Of a stretch of 64,000 bases of DNA, positions 9,695-16,548 are shown one piece after another; the first letter of the stretch is position 1, and the number at the start of each line of letters is the position of its first letter. The notes under the pieces were generated by a model. The model was given only the letters and a program-made list of their open reading frames with translations. It did no database searches and was not told where the DNA came from. This DNA is from Granulicella arctica (lineage in GTDB: Bacteria > Acidobacteriota > Terriglobia > Terriglobales > Acidobacteriaceae), in NCBI RefSeq assembly GCF_025685605.1, contig NZ_JAGTUT010000001.1:620001-684000 (forward strand), written 5' to 3'. The translations under genes and the position numbers were made by a program.

Positions 9695-10054
9695 AATAGC
9701 CCGAAGCGGCGTCGATCCCGTGCGTAATAGGACGAACCTAACGATCGCTGAAACACCTGAATATACTGTGGGTATTGTGCGAAGGCTTGAAGTGTTTTGC
9801 TGTGCCTGGATAGCTGTGGTCTTGTGTGCGGGGACGGCCTGCGGTGCTCAAGTCCGTGGGATGGCACCTGGACTATGAACCAGACCAAGAGCACCATGAA
9901 GCCCACGCCGTTTTCCCTTGAATAAGCAGAGGGGAGATATGTGCTGCATTACGACTACGTGTACACCTTCGCTTGTGACGGGGAAAATATTCCTCAGATT
10001 CCGGTCTAGCGGTGCGCTGCCGAGAAAGTCCGGGCAAAATGGTGTTGAACCTCT
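9695..10054. other. Gene-poor stretch after the injection-system cluster
   Basis: No convincing intact gene is visible. A GTG-started 33-codon frame at 9777-9878 encodes a signal-peptide-like stretch (VFCCAWIAVVLCAGTACGAQ) and then stops, which could be the 5' stub of a lost secreted protein. A second short frame with a good GAGGGGAG site begins with the ATG at 9940 but encodes nothing I recognise. Confidence 0.4.
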
Positions 10055-10430
10055 CCGTTCCGCCCCCGCATCAATCGCGTCGTGCGCGAACTTTTAAAAA
10101 ACTCCGGAATGTCATGGTCTACTTCCGTGTTTGTCTTGGTGGAAAAGAACGTGAGTTGATGCGTGTGGATGGTAGCAATCAGAAAGTCTGCATAGACCTT
10201 GCCGTTGCGGATGGAGGCTAAGATATCCCGCTCATCTTTGCCGTCGATTCCGTTGTCCATTCCGCCCGGGTTTGGTCCGGCCTCAAACCAGTTGTCAAAG
10301 TATTTGAATCGGTCCGGTTCTGGAGTCGATGCCGACGGGGCTGCGACGTCATGCTGTAGATTGCGCCTGCAATCGTACGCATCTGGCTGAGCTGGTCCGG
10401 CGTGATGACCCACAAATTTCCCCAATGATA
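10055..10430 (-). pseudogene. CapA-family (poly-gamma-glutamate/capsule synthesis) pseudogene
   Basis: Three frames on the - strand carry consecutive pieces of one CapA-like protein. The first is WGNLWVITPDQLSQM at about 10424-10338. The second spans about 10344-10093 and includes FKYFDNWFEAGPNPGG and ADFLIATIHTHQ followed by EVDHDIPEF. The third is FAHDAIDAGAE near 10090-10058. In intact CapA proteins these segments sit in this order, with the DFLIATIH strand and the AHDAIDAGA helix close together in the metallophosphatase-like domain. At least two frameshifts are needed to join them, and the N-terminal part and the conserved C-terminal GHGPH region are missing or unrecognisable. The gene is therefore dead. 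It lies just downstream of the tRNA-Gln 3' end, as foreign DNA often does. Confidence 0.65.
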
Positions 10431-10590
10431 CCCACATCCGTACCCGCAGAAAAGGCTGGCTGTCCTCGCACCAGCTGGCACCTCCTAAGACGACGATCCT
10501 CGTCCGCAAACAACCCATAGATTTCGATAAGTAATTTATTTTGCACAACTTGCATGGATCAAGAGGGTCCGAACAGGTGCGAGGAAGGAT

Positions 10591-10619
10591 AAAGAAAAAC
10601 GCGCCTCCCAGAGGCGTTT
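10591..10619 (-). terminator. Rho-independent terminator of tRNA-Gln
   Basis: On the - strand a GCCTC/GAGGC stem (10611-10615 with 10603-10607), extended by AAAC/GTTT, is followed by a run of five T (10595-10599). It lies 10 bases past the tRNA 3' end. Confidence 0.7.
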
Positions 10620-10628
10620 ACATGCTTT

Positions 10629-10702
10629 TGGTTGCCCCCCAGGGATTCGAACCCCGATCGAGCGAGTCAGAGTCGCTAGTCCTACCATTGAACGAGGGGG
10701 CA
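10629..10702 (-). tRNA. tRNA-Gln (anticodon CUG), CCA encoded
   Basis: The - strand sequence folds into a complete cloverleaf. It has an acceptor TGCCCCC/GGGGGCA with discriminator A and an encoded CCA (10629-10631). The D stem is GTTC/GGAC with loop AATGGTA, and the anticodon stem is AGCGA/TCGCT with loop CTCTGAC. The T arm is CGGGG-TTCGAAT-CCCTG. The loop places CTG at positions 34-36, which reads the Gln codon CAG. Loop sequence and U1-A72 closure agree with bacterial glutamine tRNAs. Confidence 0.95.
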
Positions 10703-10772
10703 ATGCAGGGATGGTGCCTCTGCGAGGTCATGAGCTTTGGGAACTCTTGACCGCCTCTCAAAGTGTACTGTG

Positions 10773-11567
10773 TCAGTCGTTTGGGGTCAACGCAACGAGT
10801 TGGCGATGGCGTGGGAAGAGCTCCGGATGGATAGCTGACGCGATGCACGCCAGGCCTTCAAGGAGCGTCGGTGCTGGCGTATTCAGGTACTCGTCGGGGA
10901 TGCAGAAGACGCTGCCACTTCGCACGGCGCGTAGAGGTTGCCAGTTACGCTGAACAACGACCTTTGCGAGCGGCACGCGGTTCCCTGCTCCGCACCACGC
11001 AAAGAGGAGGGTATCGGGGTCGGCGTCGGCGACCTCCTCAGGCGTGGTGTGGGTGCCGGGCGCCCCGATAAACGTGCCGCCCGCAGCCTCGATGAGTTCA
11101 GCGACCCAAGGCTGGGAATGGATCATAGGCTTTCCCCACTCCTCGCAGTAGACGCTCCTCGTGGGCGCAAATGCTACCTTCTCGCGCGTGGCTGCAATAG
11201 TCTGCTGCATCAGCCGGATCAGGCTTTCGGCTTGATCGCAGGCTTCAACCACACCGCCGATCAGGCGAATGTCGTTGTAGATGTCGGCCAGGTTGTGGGG
11301 TGCGAAAGCGAGGACGGGAAGGCCGGATTTCAGGATGGCCGCCAGCGACTCCATACGATACGGAACGCTGGCGACAACCAGGTCGGGGTGCGTGGCAAGG
11401 ATCTCGTCCGTGTCGGCAGTCCAACTATCGTGGAGGACGGGAATATTTCGGGCGGCTAGTTCAGGGAGCGCCTGCAAGCAGTACTTCGTTACGGCGCAGA
11501 GTGTGTCGAGCTTGCCCAGCGCGTGGAGCGTCAAGGTGACTGAAGGCTGAAGGCTGGCTATCCGCAT
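10773..11567 (-). CDS. BtuF-like (cobalamin/siderophore) substrate-binding-type protein without signal peptide
   Basis: This 264-residue protein has the type III periplasmic-binding-protein pattern: MRIASLQPSVTLTLHALG at the N-terminus, a DEILATHPDLVVAS strand-helix near residue 55, and an AAGGTFIG segment near 155. That architecture is seen in BtuF and FhuD proteins that bind cobalamin or ferric siderophores. There is no signal peptide or lipobox, so as annotated it would be cytoplasmic. No permease or ATPase gene is nearby. It follows the VOC gene by 21 bases in the same direction, so the two are probably co-transcribed. Cobalamin binding is a guess from the usual annotation of leaderless members; the ligand is not shown by the sequence. 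Confidence 0.75.
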   Translation of the reverse strand: MRIASLQPSVTLTLHALGKLDTLCAVTKYCLQALPELAARNIPVLHDSWTADTDEILATHPDLVVASVPYRMESLAAILKSGLPVLAFAPHNLADIYNDIRLIGGVVEACDQAESLIRLMQQTIAATREKVAFAPTRSVYCEEWGKPMIHSQPWVAELIEAAGGTFIGAPGTHTTPEEVADADPDTLLFAWCGAGNRVPLAKVVVQRNWQPLRAVRSGSVFCIPDEYLNTPAPTLLEGLACIASAIHPELFPRHRQLVALTPND

Positions 11568-11588
11568 GCCTGCTGATTGTTACACCTG

Positions 11589-11975
11589 CTACGTCGCGTC
11601 GGCGGCTTCGCTGACGATGATGAGCGCACCATCTGCGTCGAGGATGTGGAACTCGCGGATCCCCCACGGCTTGATCTCAGGGGCGCGAGTGCGCGTTGGC
11701 GGATGGGTGGCGCTTACCTGTTCCCAGTAGGCGTCGAGGCCCTCGACGCGCAGACGAAAGGAGGTATGCCTTGCAGTCGACGCTAACGCTTCCGCATCAG
11801 CAGCCGGAACAAAATGGACACTCTGATCGAGAAGTCCGGCGACTCCGTATGAACCATCTTCAGCGACGAAGAGTGCGTTGAAGCCCAGATGACGGACGTA
11901 GAACTCTACCGCCGCCTTGACGCTGGCGACCGCGACGATCGGCGAAATCCCATGCACTACCCGTGGCTGACTCAT
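11589..11975 (-). CDS. VOC (glyoxalase/bleomycin-resistance) family protein
   Basis: This 128-residue protein has a single vicinal-oxygen-chelate module: GISPIVAVASVKAAVEFYV at the start, then LGFNALFVAEDGSYG, and a C-terminal WGIREFHILDADGALIIV strand pair. Family members form dimers that bind a metal or a ligand such as a glutathione adduct or antibiotic. The ATG at 11975 is preferred to an upstream in-frame start at 12062, because the extra 29 residues do not look conserved. The FHILDADG strand is where a metal-ligand Glu usually follows; none is seen, so a binding rather than catalytic role is possible. The substrate is unknown. It is probably co-transcribed with the BtuF-like gene. Confidence 0.85.
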   Translation of the reverse strand: MSQPRVVHGISPIVAVASVKAAVEFYVRHLGFNALFVAEDGSYGVAGLLDQSVHFVPAADAEALASTARHTSFRLRVEGLDAYWEQVSATHPPTRTRAPEIKPWGIREFHILDADGALIIVSEAADAT

Positions 11976-12226
11976 GCTTCTCTCGGTCTGCCCACTTGAC
12001 AAATAGTTAGTCCGCAGGCGAGCACAATTATCAGATATCTGGCCTGATTGCCTCCAGCCCACTCTAAGTCATTTAGAAACTTATATTTACCTGTAACCCT
12101 TTTAGATGCCTATAGTTACGAACAGTAGAGACAACTAAGGCGTTCCATATAAACGGGTTACGGCCAGCATCTAAACCCGCCTTTTTCCGCTCTACAAGAT
12201 AATGCAGCTGCGAAATTACCGCGAAG

Positions 12227-13456
12227 CTATTCGACAGGGAGCTTAGCGCGATAACCATCGCGGGCAATAACCGAATACTTCAGAGGCTTCTGCTTCTCGT
12301 CCTGCATCTGGAGCGGATGGCCTTCGTTGTCGACGAGGAGGACCTTTACCTTGCGATAGCTGCCGTCGTTCTTGTTGTTGGTCGGCCGATAGGTAAGAAC
12401 GTACTCGTTTCGAATGGAATCGTTGATCTGGGAGAATACGTCTGGCAGCGCGCCTTCGAAGATGGGGCTGAAGCTGAGGCCGCCCGTCATGGAGGCGAAG
12501 GTCTTGAGCTGATTCTGAGCCTGGAGATAGTTCAGGTCGCGGATGCCGCCGCTCATGCCGCCGCGACCACCGTACAGCTCATTTGAGAAAGCCCCCGTGC
12601 CGATCGTGAAGATGGTGACGTTGGGGGTGGCCTTGATCTTGGCAAGCATCTTGTCGAGGGTAATCTTCGAGAACGTATCGCGCCCGGAGCCGATCATGAC
12701 AATGTACTTGCGACCCTCAATGCGACTGACACGATCAAGCGTTTCGTAGAGGGCGTCAAAGGTATTGGTATCGGAGAAGCCCGGGATGGTAAGAGTCTGC
12801 AGCGACTGGGCGACGATGTCCTTGTTATTGGTGAAGTCGGTGAGGATGTGGGTGCGGAGGTCGAAGGTGATGACAGCAATGTAGTCGTCTGGCCGCAGCG
12901 AGCGGAAGAAGCTGTATGAGGCGTTCCGCATGTCGTAGATGAGCCGGTAGCTGTTGGAGGCGAACTCAAGCAGCATAACGGCGGTGATGGGCGTTTGGGA
13001 CATCCGAACGTTTTGCACAGGCTGCTCGACGCCATCTTCGAGCACGAGGAAGTTTGCGGGTTTCAGTCCGGGAACGAACTGGTGCGTCTTATCGAGGACG
13101 ACATTCACATCAAGATTGACGATGGGCACATCGACGCGCAGGGAGTAGGTCTCGTTATTAGGGTTCTTGACCTTGGGAGCCTCGGGCGCGGCTGGCGGAG
13201 GCGGTTCGTCGGCGTCTTTCTTCTTCCGGAGGATGATGGAGCCGTTGTCAGTCTGAGGGCCGGCCTCATCAGTCGGCGGGTTCGCTGGGCTTTGCTGCTG
13301 TTGGCGAGTTGCAGCGGGCGTTTGCGCGTCTGCTGAAGCAATCGGCAGACCTGACGAGAGCAGAGCGAGGAAACAGCAGAGACCGAGCCGTACGGCGCGG
13401 CGGGGGACCGAAAGCGCGAGGGGAAGCGGGGTAGCTGCTGTTTGGGGGCTCATCAT
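12227..13456 (-). CDS. Secreted VWFA-related (acidobacterial) domain protein
   Basis: This 409-residue exported protein has an N-terminal signal sequence (LGLCCFLALLSSGLPIASADAQ, cleavage near residue 45). A Pro/Gln-rich linker of about 60 residues with PPPPAAPEAP follows, and then the von Willebrand A-like fold. The segment YSLRVDVPIVNLDVNVVLDK, followed by GLKPANFLVLEDGVEQ, is the hallmark of the VWFA-related domain abundant in Acidobacteria. The domain continues through TAVMLLEFASNS, YIVMIGSGRDTF and TIFTIGTGAF. The usual MIDAS DxSxS is replaced by EFASNS, so metal binding is uncertain. It is divergently transcribed from the S55 peptidase gene with about 90 bases between. The role is unknown, probably extracytoplasmic protein interaction. 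Confidence 0.85.
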   Translation of the reverse strand: MMSPQTAATPLPLALSVPRRAVRLGLCCFLALLSSGLPIASADAQTPAATRQQQQSPANPPTDEAGPQTDNGSIILRKKKDADEPPPPAAPEAPKVKNPNNETYSLRVDVPIVNLDVNVVLDKTHQFVPGLKPANFLVLEDGVEQPVQNVRMSQTPITAVMLLEFASNSYRLIYDMRNASYSFFRSLRPDDYIAVITFDLRTHILTDFTNNKDIVAQSLQTLTIPGFSDTNTFDALYETLDRVSRIEGRKYIVMIGSGRDTFSKITLDKMLAKIKATPNVTIFTIGTGAFSNELYGGRGGMSGGIRDLNYLQAQNQLKTFASMTGGLSFSPIFEGALPDVFSQINDSIRNEYVLTYRPTNNKNDGSYRKVKVLLVDNEGHPLQMQDEKQKPLKYSVIARDGYRAKLPVE

Positions 13457-13544
13457 CTGAAACTTTACTCCGAATTCTGTGAGTCGGGCACGTCCAATGG
13501 AAGCGGCGTTTGGTGCTGAGGCGGGAACACTCTAGTCTGAGGAT

Positions 13545-15305
13545 GTGAACAGGCCTTCCAGACAGACCCTCCAGAGAACTTTGGTGCCAGTCGGCGTTGC
13601 GATACTTTGGACGTTTGTGAGTGCGGCGACGTCATCCGGCGCGCAGTCCCCGAACGACGGGCCGCCGAAGGAAACGCGCTTTTTCCCATTGGCTGAAATT
13701 AAACGCGGGCAGATGGGTGTAGCGTACACGGTGTTCGAGGGGGTGCTGCCAGAGCCGATGCAGGTGGAGATCCTAGGCGTGCTGAAGGACTCGCTGGGGC
13801 CTGGGCGTGACATGATCCTGGCCCGCCTGCATGGCACGAAGCCGGAATACACGGGCGTAGTAGCGGGGATGAGCGGCAGTCCGGTGTATATCGACGGCAG
13901 GCTGGTGGGTGCTCTAAGTTACCGGATAGGGCAGTTCAGCAAGGAACCGATAGCCGGAATAACACCCATCGCGGAGATGCTCGATGTACGCGATATACCG
14001 GCGGGACCGCGGCCAAAGGTGGATGGCCAGCCCGAGATGCAGGCGATGGAGACCCCGCTGATGTTTTCGGGCTTTAGCCAGCAGACGGTGGATCTATTCG
14101 GGGACCGGTTCCGGGCTTTGGGGCTGACGCCGGTGGCAGGGCTTGGTGGAGCGGACGCTGAGACGAAGCAACCGGAGCCGCTTATTCCTGGATCAGCGGT
14201 AAGCGCGATCCTGGTACGCGGAGATCTCTCGGTCTCGGGGACGTGTACCGTCACGTACGTTGACACGACACGGCTGCTGGCCTGCGGTCATCCGATTACC
14301 CAGAATGGGCCGGTCTCGATGCCGATGACCAAGGCGACCGTTGTAGCGACGCTGCCTTCCCCAATGAATGCCTTCAAGATCGTCAATACGACGGAGACGG
14401 TAGGTTCATTTACGGAGGACCGTGCCTCGGCGATCCTCGGCCGATTCGGTATAGCAGCGCGAATGATCCCCGCTGTGGTCGAGGTCGTGAACGCCGGGAG
14501 CACGAAGGTCTTCCACTTCGAGGTGCTGGACGACAGGCAATTGACACCGTCGGCCATGTTGAGTTCGGTCTACCAGACGATGCAGGGTACGAACGCCGCT
14601 GCGGCCGAGCAGAGCTACCTGTTGACGGGGGAACTTACTGTAGCTGGACAGCCGGGCGTGAGGCTGCTCGGCATGATGGCTCCAACTGGCCAGAATACCG
14701 GTGCGATCACAACGGCGCTCTATATCAACGACCGGTTCAGCAAGATCTACGAAAATGCAGTTAATCAGCCGGTAGTGACGGGACTGAAGCTGCGGTTGGA
14801 GGTCCAGCCAGCGCGGCGAACAGCGGTCGTAGAAGCGGCACGGCTGAGCAAGGTAGAGGCTCGCGCCGGTGAGACGATTGAGGTCGAGGTGACCCTGCAC
14901 CCCTACCAGGCGGCGGCCAGGGTGGTTCGGGTGCCTATAACGCTTCCTGCAAGTCTCGCATCGGGGACGCTGCGCGTGGTGGTGAGCGACGGCGCAAGCC
15001 TGGACAAACTTATGACGGGGAATGGAGTGTCGAGTCATGCTGTCGGACTGGCTGACACCGTGGCAGGCATGAATCGGATGCACGAGAACGATCGCGTCTA
15101 CGTGACGCTGCTGGCCCATACAGCGCAGGCGGTACTGGAGACGAGGGCGCTTCCGGAGATTCCACTTTCGATGGCGAACGTGCTCGAACCCTTGAAAAAT
15201 GATGCAGGGATGCAGCTTACGGGGGAGAGTGCTGTGGAGCTTGGATCGGCAGAAGCCGGCTACGCGGTTACGGGATCGCACGTACTGCGGCTTCTTGTGA
15301 GGTAG
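13545..15305 (+). CDS. S55 (SpoIVB-type) serine peptidase domain protein, exported
   Basis: This 586-residue protein has an N-terminal hydrophobic signal (LVPVGVAILWTFVSAATSSGAQ). The S55 peptidase domain follows: a GQMGVAYTVFEG segment near residue 56 and GVVAGMSGSPVYIDGRLVG at about 104-122, where Ser112 of GMSGSP is the likely nucleophile. LLACGHPITQNG near 245-255 supplies the likely catalytic His. In Bacillus this domain, in SpoIVB, triggers sigma-K activation; in Gram-negative Acidobacteria its target is not known. The remaining 250 residues form strand-rich, PDZ- or Ig-like C-terminal regions. The start is the GTG at 13545. It faces the VWFA gene across a short divergent promoter region. 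Confidence 0.8.
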   Translation: MNRPSRQTLQRTLVPVGVAILWTFVSAATSSGAQSPNDGPPKETRFFPLAEIKRGQMGVAYTVFEGVLPEPMQVEILGVLKDSLGPGRDMILARLHGTKPEYTGVVAGMSGSPVYIDGRLVGALSYRIGQFSKEPIAGITPIAEMLDVRDIPAGPRPKVDGQPEMQAMETPLMFSGFSQQTVDLFGDRFRALGLTPVAGLGGADAETKQPEPLIPGSAVSAILVRGDLSVSGTCTVTYVDTTRLLACGHPITQNGPVSMPMTKATVVATLPSPMNAFKIVNTTETVGSFTEDRASAILGRFGIAARMIPAVVEVVNAGSTKVFHFEVLDDRQLTPSAMLSSVYQTMQGTNAAAAEQSYLLTGELTVAGQPGVRLLGMMAPTGQNTGAITTALYINDRFSKIYENAVNQPVVTGLKLRLEVQPARRTAVVEAARLSKVEARAGETIEVEVTLHPYQAAARVVRVPITLPASLASGTLRVVVSDGASLDKLMTGNGVSSHAVGLADTVAGMNRMHENDRVYVTLLAHTAQAVLETRALPEIPLSMANVLEPLKNDAGMQLTGESAVELGSAEAGYAVTGSHVLRLLVR

Positions 15306-15455
15306 CGACAGACAGATTGCGCAAATTGATGACTTGTGCAGGTACGAAAGTGCCTAAAGTGCTGGGGATTCTTCTGCAAAACTGTTTCTTAAGGTGTTGT
15401 AGCATCAGAGAGTTCGTGGGCGGTCTCGGCCGCACGCCAAGAGGGAAAGACTTCA

Positions 15456-16463
15456 ATGAATGAAATTCATGGTTTAGCCGTGCACGCGGCCGGTGCACAG
15501 TTGCTGGCGTACAAATATGATGCTGGAGAGTTGAAGCCGAATGAGGTGGAGGTACGCATCTCGCACTGCGGCGTTTGCTTCAGCGATATCCACCTGATCG
15601 ACAACGACTGGGGCATTAGCAAGTATCCCTTTATTCCCGGCCATGAGATTGTCGGGACAGTAACGGCAGTAGGTTCCAGTGTGACGGATCGTGCAGCAGG
15701 CGAACGCGTTGGCATTGGCTGGCAGGCCGATAGCTGTGGCGTTTGCGAGTGGTGCCGCCAGGGCGATGAGCACCTGTGCGCAAAAGCACAGCCAACCTGT
15801 GTGGGCCGGAATGGCGGCTACGCGGACAGCGTACGAGTGAACGCGAAGTTCGCTATTCCTGTGCCGAAGGTCCTTGAGAGTGAGAATGTAGCCCCGCTTC
15901 TTTGCGCCGGAATCACGGTGTACAGCCCGTTGCGCAACCACGGTATTCGTCCTTCATCGCGTGTGGGAATCATCGGGATCGGTGGTCTGGGACACATCGG
16001 ATTGCAGTTTGCGAAAGCATTTGGCGCTGAAGTGACCGCATTCTCGACCTCGAAGGATAAAGAGGAAGAGGCAAAGACGCTGGGCGCTCATCACTTCGTC
16101 AACACCCGTGACACGGGCGCACTGAAGAAGATCGCAGGCTCGTTTGACTTCCTGCTCTCGACCGTAAGTGCCGATCAAGATTGGCAGGCGTATGTGAATG
16201 CCCTTCGCCCCAAGGGAACGATCTGTGTGGTGGGTGCTGCACCTTCGCCGTTGCAGATCCAGGCGTTCTCGCTCATCAGCGGACAGAAAGCAATCTCAGG
16301 TAGCCCGACCGGCAGTCCGCGCGACCTGCACGAGATGCTTGATGTTGCAGCGCGACACAACGTAAAGGCCATTACGGAGAAGTTTGCGATGGCGAAGGCA
16401 AACGATGCGGTCGCCAAGGTGAAGAAGAACCAGGTTCGGTATCGCGCGGTGCTGGCAAATTAG
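15456..16463 (+). CDS. Zinc-dependent NAD(P) alcohol dehydrogenase (CAD/YahK-like)
   Basis: This 335-residue protein has a complete medium-chain dehydrogenase layout. Catalytic zinc ligands are Cys41 in HCGVCFSDIH, His63-Glu64 in PGHEIVG, and Cys150. The structural zinc site is Cys94, Cys97, Cys100 and Cys108. The Rossmann motif GIGGLGH lies near 174-180. These features fit cinnamyl-alcohol-dehydrogenase-like aldehyde reductases such as YahK, which reduce a broad range of aldehydes with NADPH. A GAGGGAAAG precedes the ATG. It stands alone between the S55 gene and a terminator, so it is probably monocistronic. Substrate and cofactor preference cannot be read from the sequence. Confidence 0.9.
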   Translation: MNEIHGLAVHAAGAQLLAYKYDAGELKPNEVEVRISHCGVCFSDIHLIDNDWGISKYPFIPGHEIVGTVTAVGSSVTDRAAGERVGIGWQADSCGVCEWCRQGDEHLCAKAQPTCVGRNGGYADSVRVNAKFAIPVPKVLESENVAPLLCAGITVYSPLRNHGIRPSSRVGIIGIGGLGHIGLQFAKAFGAEVTAFSTSKDKEEEAKTLGAHHFVNTRDTGALKKIAGSFDFLLSTVSADQDWQAYVNALRPKGTICVVGAAPSPLQIQAFSLISGQKAISGSPTGSPRDLHEMLDVAARHNVKAITEKFAMAKANDAVAKVKKNQVRYRAVLAN

Positions 16464-16485
16464 TTAGGTTTGAACCAGTTAGAGA

Positions 16486-16520
16486 ATGGGCGGTAGCTTC
16501 GGCTGCTGCCCATCGTTTTT
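16486..16520 (+). terminator. Rho-independent terminator after the alcohol dehydrogenase gene
   Basis: A 12-bp stem (16486-16497 with 16502-16513, two G-U pairs) closes on a TTCG tetraloop and is followed by a run of five T. Confidence 0.85.
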
Positions 16521-16548
16521 GGGAGTCGTCCATTAGACTCAAAAGACG

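Noticed and set aside
9940-10105. Short + strand frame with a good GAGGGGAG site (start MCCITTTCTPS), and a second short frame through the same bases ending IPQIPV
   Set aside because: Both overlap the CapA pseudogene region on the other strand or stop within a few dozen codons. No family resemblance is visible.
12073-12267. 64-codon frame on the - strand overlapping the end of the VWFA gene
   Set aside because: It overlaps the VWFA coding end in another frame, has no good ribosome site and encodes no recognisable protein.
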